64,000 nt of DNA, taken from the NCBI GenBank assembly GCA_009760855.2, contig WPIO01000008.1, positions 11,488,501 through 11,552,500 on the forward strand, written 5' to 3'. The position numbers and the translations under genes are program-made. This stretch comes from Cristatella mucedo (lineage: Eukaryota; Bryozoa; Phylactolaemata; Cristatellidae). A model generated the notes under the pieces. The model saw only the letters and a list, made by a program, of their open reading frames with translations, searched no databases and was not told where the DNA came from. Numbering within the stretch: position 1 is the first letter of the stretch; every line of letters begins with the position of its first letter. Below, one piece after another: positions 20,269 through 30,895 of the stretch.

Positions 20269-21004
20269 AGAGCCTTTCTGAGCGGATTTCGAAGTGAAGG
20301 CCTTGACTTTAAGTAATGCCCCTCAAGGTCGCCCCTATGATAAAATCCTTCACCATACTGGACGGGAAATCGCTAAAAAAAAATCCGTAATACGCCACCG
20401 CTGCAGATCTACGAACGTAAGCGTTTCAGAATATTGTAACCACCAAATAAGTACAATCTATAGCCGTAGGTATTTTTTACGTGAATATGTCATGCGATAT
20501 TCATTCGAGTCGGAGGGCGACCTCTGCGGGCGTGTCGTCGCCGTCACGTGGTTCCGCCGCCCCCCCAGCCGACGTTCCGTCCGTCCGACGGGGGCTGCTT
20601 GCCGGCGCGTGACGCGTTCCTTGCCTCGAAATTCACTTTCTGGCTGTGCGTTGCCCTATACGCACGCTATCCACTCTCTTCTCTCTTAACACCACGTGCT
20701 CCGGAGCAGCACGCACGACGGCTACTATCAGCATGTACGCTTGCTCGCTTATGTATGCGATACAATACAGCCGTCGTCGACAACGCATCTACCCGCTCGT
20801 GGGGGCTTCGCTCTTCGTCGCGCAGCCGCCATCGCGCGCCCACGAGCCCCTACACCTCCTCACCGCCGGTCAGCGGCGAACTGCTACTTTTGTGGAGCGT
20901 TTTCTGTGTTTGAGCTTTGAAAACACGCACCTCAATTGTCGACATACTTCTTTAAATATGCCAGAGTACCAGGGGCGCAATATCAAATGTGTTATAATTA
21001 CAGT
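20269..21004. other. unassigned, partly GC-rich sequence
   Basis: The 20520-20880 part is GC- and CpG-rich, with overlapping open frames of up to 131 codons on the plus strand, none with a motif. It could be an unrecognised first exon or promoter, or an LTR-like repeat. Around 20790 and again near 21640 the string TACCCGCT followed by (C/G)GTGGGGGCT recurs. Confidence 0.35.
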
Positions 21005-21180
21005 TGCATGCTGACCCTGTGCACGTCAACGCTAACCGTGTTATGCTTGTTTTCATTGATGCACGCTACCACTAACCGTTCGATCGTGCTTCCTTTGCAG
21101 CAAATTTAAAGTGTCCAGAAAGAGGTTGAGTTCTCTGACGGCACTATAACAAATGCATAATTATTCTTCTTCTTATTATT
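21005..21180 (+). mobile_element. LINE-A 3' tail, older copy
   Basis: GCATGCTGACCCTGTGCACG, then TTTGCAGCAAATTTAAAGTG and GAAAGAGGTTGAGTTCTCTG, ending in a TTC/TTA microsatellite. It is the LINE 3' end with several substitutions relative to the young copies. Confidence 0.8.
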
Positions 21181-22375
21181 AGGAAAGATGCTGACACACT
21201 CTCCCTTCCTCTCACCATGCATCAGACTTGACGCACTGCAACATCCCTATCTAGAACAATCCTTCTTTTGAGGTCCTCGCTACCCCGAGCTAATAATTGA
21301 ATTAATCGGCAGGTGAACTTGAGTTTGAACGACGCGGCAGTGTCACAGCGGCAGCAGCCTTCAAGTCTGGGGGCTTCGCAAGCATTAAGGAACTGTTGCC
21401 TTCCAACGAGGTGTCCAGAGCATGTTGTGTGTGCCTGTTGCTTCTCGGCCACTGGCGTGTGCCCTGCTCTCGGCGGGTGGTTGGACGGTTGGCTCGGTGC
21501 GGCCTTTGATGTGGGCGGGTGTTTGGGCGGTTGGCTCGGTGCGGCCTCTGATATGGGCATGTGAGCCACCACGGTGGCTCACCGCGGATGCACTCCCTTA
21601 TCCGTGGCGAGTCATTCCCTAGCTCATATATGTACCCGCTGGTGGGGGCTAGAGTCTCGTTCACCGCTCACGTTCGCCCGCTCTCGTGTCTCCGTGTCTC
21701 CGCGAGACTCCACCAGAGCTGCTGCTGCAACCGTAACATAACAACATAACATAACGTACACGGTAACATAACAAGCAGCCGCAGCCTGTCCAGGTGGACC
21801 GGGAAAGCAGGAGCTGGAGGCGAATTGCCGCAGCACGCCAGCCAGGTAATAAAGCACATCGAGAGCGAAAGCCCAAAACCACCGCCACATCCTGGGGCAA
21901 GTTGGGAGTTTGTTACGAGGGCCGAACCACCTAGGGCAAGGTCGAGCTGAGAGCCTCGACCTCGCCCAAGCCAGCATGCTTTTTTGGCAGCGCTTCGGGC
22001 AGCTTGAAGGGGTTGAAACTCGGCAGTCCACCTCGCTGCCCACCCGACGACAATCCTCTCAAGCCAGACGGCGACTGGATGCTTGTGAATTTGGTTTTTA
22101 GTTTATAAACTGATCTTAACGAATTCAATTTTGAGCCATTAAAAGGTTACGAGCGCAAGGTAGCTCCTTTGACGCCTAGCTGTTGAAGGGCTAATACGCT
22201 TGTATGCCTAGATCCTAGCTTGTTAGATATATCTGCATGTAAAAGCATTTAGAGCCCGGAGCATAGGTCAAGAGTTGAAGCGGAGAATTCATTCTTTCCA
22301 ATCGTTTGTTCCCGTCAGCTGATTCAATAGCATCGTGTAAGTAGTGGCAGAAGCGCCGAGGTCGGCTTTCACCTC
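21181..22375. other. unassigned sequence with local repeats
   Basis: No gene recognised. It contains the tandem repeat at 21484-21557. At 21729-21785 lies an AACATA-rich cluster whose ends (ACCGT and ACGGT, GCTGCTGC and GCAGCCGCAGC-like) could pair as a hairpin. Minus-strand open frames up to 139 codons are low-complexity Ala/Pro/His/Arg. Confidence 0.35.
21484..21557. repeat. two-copy tandem repeat of about 42 bp
   Basis: GGTTGGCTCGGTGCGGCCTT then TGATGTGGGC, repeated as GGTTGGCTCGGTGCGGCCTC then TGATATGGGC. The GGCCTTTGATGTGG core resembles part of the LTR at 1008-1022 and may be a distant relic of that family. Confidence 0.6.
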
Positions 22376-22548
22376 GGGACGGCACACTAGGTAAGGCGGC
22401 TGCTAGTCACAACCTAGGTCCGGAGGTCGTGGATTCGAATCCTCCTATGGGTGATTATTTATCGCCGCTGCAAGCGGCGGTGATATCCGTAAAGGCTCTT
22501 TTGTCGCTATTCAAGATGGGGCTGTTAAATCAGCTAGTATTATTTTAT
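22376..22548 (+). mobile_element. S1 SINE
   Basis: GGCACACTAGGTAAGGCGGC, B box GTGGATTCGAATCC, TCGCCGCTGCAAGCGGCGGT, tail TTAAATCAGCTAGTATTATT. The start is slightly truncated. Confidence 0.85.
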
Positions 22549-23179
22549 GGAGTATGAGCACCTTTCCCGTGAGAACTCACCGTGCGTCGGTAAACTGCAG
22601 CCAGTGTCCAGTGATCAAAATCGTACCAGTTCTCCAATGACAAAATTATGACGTCAAAAACTGTGACCTTTTATTCCACTTTGAATTCATCCATCCAGGA
22701 AGTGGCACGGTGATCTAAAGGCCCAAATTCATGGTCCTGAAATCCGAATGACCGATCCATACCCCGCAAAGCCGGGTATGTGGGTAGCAATCTCCGAAGA
22801 TACCTCTGGAAATTTCTACTTTCTCGTGAGTTCTCGTGCCTTCGGGATTATGCAAATGTTGAGCGGCCCTGTCTCGCCAACCTCTGAAGGCCACCACTTT
22901 GGCCCATGAACGATATTCTGCATTTTGCTAGCGATCAGCGGAACTCCTTGAGTGGCGGTGTCTCCCTCTACCGAATCTACCCCCTGAAACTAAGATGGAG
23001 CTGCTCAGTTACGTATGAGTTGCCAGGGGAGGGGAAGTTACTGGTGGCATAGCAAGGGGGTGGGATGACAGGTATCCCCAGGGGCCGAGGTCAAGGAGCC
23101 CCAAAAGCAAAATGAATTATGCGTATTTTTTAAAATCCGTTTTATTTGAAATTAGTTGTCTTAATTTAAAGCAAGTCCT
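22549..23179. other. unassigned sequence
   Basis: No gene, RNA or repeat recognised with confidence; short motif-free open frames only. Confidence 0.35.
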
Positions 23180-23845
23180 TGTTTCAATGGACTTGACTAC
23201 TGCGAGCCGAGCTAGTTGAGATTAGAAAATTAGAAAGTGTCTTCCACGGTGGCTGGCAAAACATTTAACTTGGTTCTGTAGCAACTAGATTATTGTAATT
23301 CCTTTTGGTTGAGCTACCGAAAAAAGCACTGCAGCTGGCAGTGAATATCGCTGCAAGGCTAGCGTACAAATCCCAGAGGTTTGACTTTGGGTCTACTTTG
23401 CTGAAAGAGCTTGGATAGCTGCCGGTTGATCATAGGATACAGAGCAAAGTTCTTACGATGGCCCGCAAGGCCCGCCACGGCTTGGCTCCTTTCTACCTAG
23501 CTGAACTGCTTTCAGCCTCCTCGTGCCCTCAGGTCCTGTATGAAAAATTAATTAGCCGTTCCATTCCTACGGTTAAAGACCGTTGGCAACAGAAGATCTT
23601 GCTTTGCAGGTCCTAGACTGCTGAACTCACTAAACAATTCTAACGCAACGACGACCACTCACCTGCTGCCGACTGTGGCACATCCTTTCCAGCCGTCCTG
23701 AGCTGCTACGTCCATGCTGCTCACTACCTCAACCAAAATTCTGACTCAGCCGTGCTTCTCACTTACTCTTTGCTTCGTGAGACGAAGTCTGTTAGCTACC
23801 CAATGTGCACACTGAAAGCCGCTCAGGCCTCTTCTGCGTAAGCTT
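23180..23845 (+). mobile_element. LINE-B fragment (reverse transcriptase C-terminus)
   Basis: Conceptual translation across stops gives LPKKALQLAVNIAARLAYKS, LLKELG, VDHRIQSKVLTMARKARHGL, APFYLAELL, then LLRETKSVSYPMCTLKAA-like sequence. This is collinear with the minus-strand LINE at 28627-29590. It is old: stops and frameshifts are frequent and the 5' half is missing. Confidence 0.85.
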
Positions 23846-24848
23846 GTTTACAGACTTGGACCTAGGAGCTAGGCTTAGCTGGCTGTGCCAGCCAGTCACA
23901 CGCCATCAGAGCTCATCCGGTCCACGAAGTGTTTTCGCCAGGATATTGTCAGCAGCTTTCTCGGACTGTTGGTCACCAAAGCAGTAAGTTTGAGAAAGTG
24001 ATTAGTGAGTGTCTATTTTAGATTGTATCTTGCTTGGAGACGTTGTACGCATCGAGTCTCCTGGCACCAACATGTAGACGATGTCGGCACTTCTGATCTT
24101 CCCAAGCTTTGTTGTTGTCGTGCTCGCATAAGGCTCAACCTCTTCCTCGGGAGAAGGGTCAGCGGCATAAAAGGTGTTACTCCAGACCAGTTTCCGTCAA
24201 CTGCATTGCCACTATGACTACCGTCTGCTTTTGCAAGTTTTTGTTACCCCAATCTATTTCTAGGAGACATGAGAGAAAAAAAGGCAAGTGGTGCCCAGCA
24301 CAGATGGCGAAAACTTCGAGAAAAAAGAAGCAAGCAAGTCCGTCAAGGTACTGGAGGGTTTCATGAGGAAGGCAAAGCTGAAGAACAGTGAGGACACAGG
24401 CAAACCCGAGGAACATGTTGGCAGTCACAGAGAGAATAAGGAAGAACAGTTTGAGGAGGACGGAAGCGAGCAGGCCGGAGACAATCATAGGAACAGGGAA
24501 GAGGAGGAATAGAGCGAAGGTAGAAAGCATGACAGCACTAAAACACTCACTACAAGAGAAGAATATGCAGAATCTACTGCAATTTCCCAAGTGCTGACCC
24601 TGAACGATATTGGCTACCTGAAGTCTGATCATACCTTGGTTTTACACGTCAGTCTGCAGAAACTTCGAACTGAACTAGAACTACGAGGATTAAGATAGTT
24701 TTAGAACAAAGAAGGTCCATTTGCTCGAAAAGGTGGTCGAGTCATGAGCACGGCCTGGTTCAAGAGGCAACTTGCTAAGGGGCATGAAGTTAGCATGACT
24801 TGGCTGGTCTACTCTCCCTCAAAACAGTCGGCCTAACGCTTCTGATTT
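23846..24848. other. unassigned sequence before hAT relic
   Basis: No gene recognised. The minus strand at 24177-24632 has a 151-codon frame with many hydrophobic residues, and the plus strand has Lys/Glu-rich frames over the same stretch. Neither matches a family I know. Confidence 0.35.
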
Positions 24849-26900
24849 GTGCTCTTCTTTATGTCCACCCAAAATTCCCGATCGTCGCTTGAATTGGCAA
24901 ATGGTTTTAGCCAGTGGAGGAAACCTGAAAAACTACTTGCCCACGAAAACAGCCCTTCTCACCGGCAGGCTTTAACCACATGGAGAGATACAGCGAGGCG
25001 ACTTAACACAGGAAGTGAAATAGGCACTGCTGTTGAGGCACAAATCTTCTATAAAAATGCGATGGCAAGAAGTCCCAAAGAGAGCACTCAGCTGCATCAA
25101 GTTCTTGGTTTCTCAAAACCTGGCATTGCGTGGTCACCAAGAGAGTCTCGGCCTGGCTGGTGAGAACAACAGTTGGAAATTTCTTGAGAACTTCTCCATC
25201 TTCTAGCTCGGTGCGATCATCTTCTGCAATCACAACTGGACCGCGCCAGACAGAATTCAACCTGTCTCATCTAGCCCCAATCGAGTTCCTTAGTATACTT
25301 GCTGTAGTTTGGTTGCCGTCGTGCACAGCACAGAACACCAGCCGACGAGCAATACCGTCAGTTTATTCCACTACGAACGGAGCAGGGGGGGGGAGGGAAC
25401 ACAACTCTCTTGACCCCTCTCGCCCTACGGAGTCTGCAACTTCCTTGTCACAACAATCACTAATCCCACGTCCCGACCTCATACCACATCGAGTTTCACA
25501 GCCCACTCGTACAACGATCGGGGGCAGTGCCATCAATTAAACGAAATCACACTTGCACTCACAGTCAGACGAAAGCTACTCTGTGACATACGGCGAAATA
25601 AGTATTACGGAATTCTGTTTGACTCAACTCGTGATTTGGCCCACCTCGAGCAGATATCTGAGGTCATTAGTTATGTCGATGTTGAGTTTATCAACAAAAT
25701 AGTCGTAATCAAAGAGTCCTTCACGGGCTTTCTTAAAATCTACACCAAAGATTCTGCAGAAATTTCAGGTCTCATCTCGGACAAACTCGAAGGAGAAAAA
25801 ATTCCTTGCAAGATGGCAGGTCGCAGTGCTATGACAATGCAGCAGTCATGTTTGGGCACTTGTCAGGTGTCCAAATGAGACCACTGTCCAGAAATGAGAA
25901 GACGAATTTTGTAAACTGTGATAACCACAGCTGGACTCTCGCAAGATTTCATGATGCAAGTCAAGATTCCGTTGTCGTTACCTTTTTTGGAACGATAGAG
26001 AGCACCTACTTATTCTTTAATAGATCAACTCTGAGGTTCGAAAGAATTGAAGATCTTGGCCATCGCTGTCCAGACTCTGCAACAAGGTGGAGTGCAAGAT
26101 TATAGGCTGAGAAAGCTATCAATGATGAAATAAACAGCCTTGTAGATCTTTTGGATCGATTCTCTGAGGACATAAGTGGAAAACATTTTGACTGTATTGC
26201 CATTTTGGTACAGGACCTTAAGGAAGATTGACGTGTTCAAAAAAGATTAAAGGATCTAATATGAACTTCAAAAACGCGTCTTCTGACCTCTACTCTCTTG
26301 AGATTGAGTTTTTAAGACTTCGAGGAGACCTGTGCCAAGAATCACTTCTAGATGCCAAAGGGAGATGTGAAACGTGGGAAGTGCGTTGCAGTTGAACGAA
26401 GAATCCGCCAAAAGATACATATGCCTAGAGAACTCTCTCAATATGTCGGTCTCATTGCAGAGAAGATTTCAAGAATAATGATCAGCCTAGACTTATCTCC
26501 GACAAGAAATTGGCACTAGGTTTTCCGGCTCACAGATCTTGACGTCAAATTTGGCTTCTTATTGGAAGTTGAGCAGCTTTTAAAGACACTTGGCCAGACC
26601 AAACTCTGCCAGTAATGTATAGATCTAGCAGACTTCTATTGTCCAGATATAGATGAAAAAGAGCTGTACAAAGAAATATGCGACCGTAAAATGCTTCTTG
26701 CAATGTGTTAAGACGCGACTTCACAGACCCCTCTGGAACTCGTGTGTTTCATGGTCAATTATGGAGATGTGTTTCCTCATTTGAAAGTTGCCTTGCAAGT
26801 TCTTCTCACTATAGCTGTATCAGTTGCAAGTTGTAAACGTTAATCTTGCAAGCTGAATACAATCCTGTATTATATGAGAGCATCAATGGGGTAAGATTAG
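24849..26900 (+). pseudogene. hAT-family transposase relic (ZMYM1/TTF-zinc-finger type)
   Basis: Three blocks in transposase order are readable on the plus strand. First, a TTF-type zinc-finger end (NGFSQWRKPEKLLAHENSPSH, about 24900-24963). Second, the RNase-H-like core: DLAHLEQISEVISYVDVEF near 25634, then VIKESFTGFL, GRSQCYDNAAVMFGHLSGVQ, FVNCDNHSWTLARFHDA and VVTFFGTIESTYLFF. Third, the hAT C-terminal dimerisation region near 26775-26895 (FPHLKVALQVLLTIAVSVAS, then YYMRASMG). Stops and frameshifts separate these (for example TAA at about 26728, 26836), and the ERSFSKLK-like core of the dimerisation block is lost. Active hAT enzymes cut and paste DNA with 8-bp target duplications; terminal inverted repeats were not found. 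It could also be a decayed host gene derived from such a transposase. Confidence 0.85.
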
Positions 26901-27350
26901 CTCTCCTAATCGGTCTTGTTAAAAGATAGAAAAAGAAACACAGGAAAATATTGACTTTCTAACTAAAATAACCAGTTTGCCACATTCGAGGCTTGAAAAA
27001 TTCACCAAAGTTAAAGCTGCGTCAGCAACCTTGTACCTTTGCTAGTTTTTAAAACTTTCTCGACTCGATATGCCTGCGAGCGTTTTTTTGCATTTCTTCT
27101 GTGGTGAGGCTATTTTGCAGCAATTTTTGACTAGGGAAGGAGGTCCATTTATAGCTTTGTCCTCGGGCTAAGAAAGGTCTCAATACGCCACTGGAGTCTG
27201 TCGAGAGCGAGTTTCATAGACCAGCGTTCAAGTCACCGGAACTTTAACTGGCTACTACGTAGCTGAGAAGTTAGCAGTCTCCCATCTGAGGCATCGTGTA
27301 ACCGAGATTTAGGAGGAGCGCGTTCCAGAAAAAAGGCTGAAGGTTAGATT
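26901..27350. other. unassigned sequence after hAT relic
   Basis: Nothing recognised. It may include the 3' non-coding end of the hAT element, but no terminal repeat was seen. Confidence 0.35.
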
Positions 27351-27354
27351 TTTC

Positions 27355-27423
27355 GACAGCCCTATTTGTATAGTGGTAGAAGAGCCTTGACATCTGTCAC
27401 CGCCGCTTGCAGTGGGCAATACA
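27355..27423 (-). mobile_element. S1 SINE fragment
   Basis: CCTATTTGTATAGTGGTAGA, then AGAGCCTTGACATCTGTCAC and CGCCGCTTGCAGTGGGCAAT match the 3' half of S1 in minus orientation. The tRNA-like head is missing. Confidence 0.7.
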
Positions 27424-28216
27424 TGCGCAGTGGTCTTAGAGGAAGACCGAAGTAGCACATAAGTAGGTAGGAAGCAAGTCTTGCCGTGCAAACTTGGCTT
27501 AGAGGGAGCGAAAGCTGCCATTATAAGTGAAGATGGCACCGAGGTAGTGAGCAAAATCTGAAGGCTTTACGATCGAGTAACTGTTACGAGATTACGTTTT
27601 CGGCTTACGAACTTGAGTAAGAAACTGCGACAGGGCGTTTTTTTAAATGCCGAGCTCCGATGCTTCATTTTCGCGATTGCAATCACGACTCTGATGCCAG
27701 GGATTTATGTCCGGGTTTCGGGTACTCTCGATGACGTCGCTGCTACGGAATACAACCAGGGGTGTCATTTTTTCTCTCTTTAGCCTACTATGCCTTCAAA
27801 ACTTGGAGCTACGTCCTCGGCAAGCCGAAGGGAATTCGGTACTGCTCCTCGAGCTACCGCGAGCCAGTCAGCCTGAGCTGGCTTAATATCGCCGTGCCCC
27901 AGGAAATGCAAGCTCTGTCTTTCCCAGATATCTTCGGGGGCCATCCAGCCGGGTCGGACTTGGTCAAACGTGGGACACGCAAACTGGTAGCAGGTATCGG
28001 CTCATCGACTTTCGGAGTATCCGGTCTTTATGGGCGGTGCGGTTTTTCGTTCGCTTCAGTTTTCGGTCGGTAATCTCGTTTCCTTTCTGCAGGTGATCGA
28101 GCAAAACCCGCTAGGAATGCCAATTTCTTTTAAGAACTTCGCATAGGCGCCTGTAACCACCAGCAATTGAGAGATTGCATGGAGGCCGATTGGTCAACAT
28201 TACCCATCGGTAGCTC
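27424..28216. other. unassigned sequence
   Basis: No gene recognised. A 103-codon plus-strand frame (27762-28073) begins with a hydrophobic stretch but has no motif I know. Confidence 0.35.
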
Positions 28217-28290
28217 GTTTTAACAATAATAGTACATTTGATATAGTGCCCTCAGAGAACTCAATCTCTTTCGTTAGTGTCAAATTGAAG
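28217..28290 (-). mobile_element. LINE-A 3' tail fragment
   Basis: TTGATATAGTGCCCTCAGAG followed by AACTCAATCTCTTTCGTTAG, after an AATAATAG microsatellite, is the extreme 3' end of LINE-A in minus orientation. Confidence 0.7.
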
Positions 28291-28312
28291 GCTCGTCGTA
28301 AAAAAGAAACCT

Positions 28313-28487
28313 TAGCTGATTCAACAGCCTCATTTTTATAGCAACAGAAGATATATTTTTTGCATAGCGACAGAAGAGCCTTATCGGCTATCGCCACCGC
28401 TTGCAGTTGGCAATAAATATTCAGAATTCAAACCCGATACCTCGGTCGGGAAGAGCGAGCCCTTTACCTCCTGGGCTATCCTGGCCC
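28313..28487 (-). mobile_element. S1b SINE
   Basis: Minus-strand SINE with the S1 tail (TTAGCTGATTCAACAGCCTC on the plus strand) but a different head: GCCCAGGAGGTAAAGGGCTC, then the box CGGGTTTGAATTC. The same head occurs at 43963-44130, defining subfamily S1b. About 30 bp of the tail is partly duplicated (two GCGACAGAAGAG-like units). Confidence 0.8.
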
Positions 28488-28589
28488 AGACCAGTCGTAC
28501 ATTGTGCGTAGGACAGCTGTGCTGCTGTGGTTTTATTTAATTGATGACACTGCCCCTGATCGCTGTACGAGTGATGTGATGTATCTCCG

Positions 28590-29627
28590 TCAGTAACTCC
28601 ACAAAGTCATAAAGACCATGTGGGTGTTACGCAGGAGAGTTTTGTATAGCGAACTCACAGCCTAAGCGGCTTTCGGTACGCATTCGGTAGCCAACAGACT
28701 TCGTCTCATGCAACAAAGAGAAAGTGGGAAGCATAGCAGAGTTAGGAGAGCAGTTGAGGTAGTGAGTAGCATAGAAGTAGCAGTTCAGGACCGCTGAAAA
28801 GGATGTGCCATAGTCGGCAGGTGGAGAGTAGATGTCGTTGCGTAAGAATTGTGGAAGCGAGTTCCACAGTCTAGGACCTGCAGAGCTAAAGCTTCTGTCG
28901 CCAACTGTCTTTAAGTGGAGGAATGGGACAGCTAATTTATTGTCCACACAGGACCTGAGGGCGCGAAGAGGCTGAAACTGATGCAGCAGTTCAGCTAGGT
29001 ACGAAGAAGCCAAGCCGTGGCGGGCCTTGTAGGTCAGCGTAAGAACTTTGCTCTGTATCCTTTGCTCAACCGGCAACCATCCTAGCTCTTTCAGCAAAGG
29101 TGACACGTGCTCAAACCGCTGGGACTTGAAGACCAGCCTTGCAGCCATATTCATAGTCCGCTGTAGTGGCATAATAGCTTTCTTTGGTAGCCCAGCCAAA
29201 AGGGAATCACAATAATCAAGCCGAAACAGAACTAAAGAGCTAGTTAAATTTTTTACAAGCCACTGTGGGAGACAGCTCCTAATCTTGGATAGGGATCGGA
29301 TGTGATGGCTAGCTGTAGAGGCAGTCTTCTGAATGAAGCTTTTGAAATTGAGGCAGCTGTCGAACAGGACAGCTAGATTACGAGCACGTGGTGAAGGTCG
29401 CACAATAGCATCACTTATTAGAACAGCAAAGCCTTTTAATCCAGCCACACGCTTAGGGTGTCGTATGAGAAGCAGTTCGGTTTTATCGTCATTTAATTTC
29501 AGGAAGTTTTCCGACATCCAGGATCGAATATCGGCAAGGCAAGCATTCAGTTTCTCAGCTGCTGCAGCAGATTCCGACGGTTTAAATGACAAATACAACT
29601 GAGTATCGTCAGCATAGAAGTGGGCTG
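28590..29627 (-). mobile_element. LINE-B, 5'-truncated, long open frame
   Basis: The minus-strand frame stays open over about 330 codons from the catalytic HFYADDTQLYLSF (about 29585-29625) through WMSENFLKLNDDKTELLLI, LFRLDYCDSLLAGLPKKAIM, LGWLPVEQRIQSKVLTLTYK, SAGPRLWNSLPQFLRND and GYRMRTESR to a stop at 28627. These are palm, thumb and C-terminal parts of a Jockey-superfamily (L2/CR1-like) reverse transcriptase. The copy stops just upstream of the YADD box, where an LTR-type element abuts it. The open frame makes this the best preserved RT C-terminus of its family here. Confidence 0.9.
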
Positions 29628-30553
29628 TGACACTCGATGTGGTAAGCAGCCCGGACGTGCTATTAGTGTTTGTTTTGACAAGGGAGTCGGGGGGGGGACT
29701 CCGGTGGGCGAGAGGGGCGAGGAGAGTCGTGCTTCGCCCTGCTCCGTGTGGAGGAGGAATAAACTGGTGGTGTTGCTCGTCGGCTGGTGTTCTGTGCAGT
29801 ACGCGACGATAATTCGGGCTACAAGCTATTTCCGGCGGCGGCGATGACAGCAATGTTGCTTGAGCATTTTCAAGTCGGTGATGACTTCGCAACTTGGCTG
29901 TTTGACTCGGAGCGGCGGCTCGAGCTGTACGGTGTCACTCCAACAATCTGGCACAAATATCCGCCTCTCTTCCTGGAAGGAAGCGCCTTCTATGTGTATT
30001 CTTACATGCCGAAGGCAATCAAGGATGACTACCGTCTGCTTCGCGAGGCTCTGGTAACAGCGCTGGCTAGCCCTGTAGGTAAAGCGCGACTGCTGAGCGC
30101 TGAGTTAGCTAATGCTTATCGGAGAGAGGGCGGCGACAAAAGGGACCAGAAGCAACATCAGCAATCGCCGACGGTGTGCCGGGCGACAACGGTTTACCAG
30201 GATGCCACCGTGTGGAACTCGGTGACAGCGATCCAGGCTGTGACGGTTTGCCAGGCGAACGTGGTGTGCAACGAGGCAACGGCCTTCGAGGTAGCTGAAG
30301 CCGTGGAGGTGACGCTGGCATGCGACGAACCGGTGTGTTACGACTCGGAGGAAGTCGGAGATGCGGAGCAGGTCGGAGGCTCATCGGCGACGCAAGTGGG
30401 CTGTGACGCAGCACAGGTAGGAGACAAGGCTCAGATCGGATATGCGGTGCAGGTCGGAAACGCAGCGGCTGCTCCGTGTGGATGAGGAATAAACTGGTGG
30501 TGTTGCTCGTCGGCTAGCGCTTTGTGCCGTCCACGACAATAATTTGGGCTACA
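29628..30553 (+). mobile_element. gag-only LTR element (TR-GAG-like or internally deleted)
   Basis: Two copies of an 83-bp segment, 29741-29823 and 30471-30553 (GCTCCGTGTGGA, AATAAACTGGTGGTGTTGCT, ending GGCTACA), flank a single gag frame. The segment resembles the 3' end of the LTR at 1149-1219, including AATAAA and a TACA end, and is followed by the same AGCTATTT. So these are LTRs of a related family. The left LTR appears to extend leftwards to about 29630; the right copy lacks that upstream part. No protease, RT or integrase is present. Either pol was lost by deletion from gag into U3, or this is a small gag-only non-autonomous element. No target-site duplication was found. Confidence 0.7.
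29844..30485 (+). CDS. Gag-like protein of the small LTR element
   Basis: An uninterrupted 213-codon frame from the ATG at 29844. Residues 1-90 match the capsid-type start of the gag at 1245: EHFQVGDDFATWLFDSERRL, WHKYPPLFLEGSAFYVYSYM, PKAIKDDYRLLREALVTAL. After a short Arg/Lys/Gln segment the C-terminal half is an irregular repeat rich in Ala, Val, Thr and Cys, ending in QVG-type units (EQVGG, TQVGC, AQVGD, AQIGY, VQVGN). There is no zinc knuckle. The stop TGA lies inside the right terminal repeat, so the coding end and LTR overlap. It may package element RNA; this is inference from the capsid match. Confidence 0.65.
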   Translation: MTAMLLEHFQVGDDFATWLFDSERRLELYGVTPTIWHKYPPLFLEGSAFYVYSYMPKAIKDDYRLLREALVTALASPVGKARLLSAELANAYRREGGDKRDQKQHQQSPTVCRATTVYQDATVWNSVTAIQAVTVCQANVVCNEATAFEVAEAVEVTLACDEPVCYDSEEVGDAEQVGGSSATQVGCDAAQVGDKAQIGYAVQVGNAAAAPCG

Positions 30554-30555
30554 GC

Positions 30556-30722
30556 TGCCAATTCGCTCAATGTTTTAAGAAAGAATGTTCATCGAAAGAG
30601 CCCCTGTCTGGTCTTCTATCGAAACGAAAAGCTGGCTTTTAGGCCTTCTCACATGCAGGCTAAGCAGTCGACGGGCGACGCTCAGCTGGCCGCCACGAGT
30701 AAGTCTCCCTAGTGCGATGAGG
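30556..30722. other. short unassigned spacer
   Basis: Sequence between the small LTR element and the next SINE. Nothing recognised; it does not continue the LINE-B that the element adjoins on its left. Confidence 0.35.
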
Positions 30723-30895
30723 TGAGCCGTGACGGCACACTAGGCAAGGTGGGTGCCTTTCATGTCCTTAGCCCCGAGGTTGTGGGTTCGAATCCTGCGG
30801 TGGGCAATTCTTTATTGCCTCTGCAAGTGGTGTTGATAGCAGGAAAGGCTTTCCTGCTGCTACACAAAACATTAATCAGCTAGTATTTTTTTATT
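30723..30895 (+). mobile_element. S1 SINE
   Basis: GTGAGCCGTGACGGCACACT, B box GTGGGTTCGAATCC, GCGGTGGGCAATTCTTTATT, tail TTAATCAGCTAGTATTTTTT. Full length. Confidence 0.9.

Noticed and set aside
20520-20920. GC-rich overlapping open frames as a gene
   Set aside because: No motif, no clear splice pattern, and both strands are equally open as expected for GC-rich DNA.
24177-24632. 151-codon hydrophobic minus-strand frame
   Set aside because: Opposite a Lys/Glu-rich plus-strand frame; antisense of AAG/GAG-rich sequence gives Leu/Phe-rich frames, so membrane segments are not supported.
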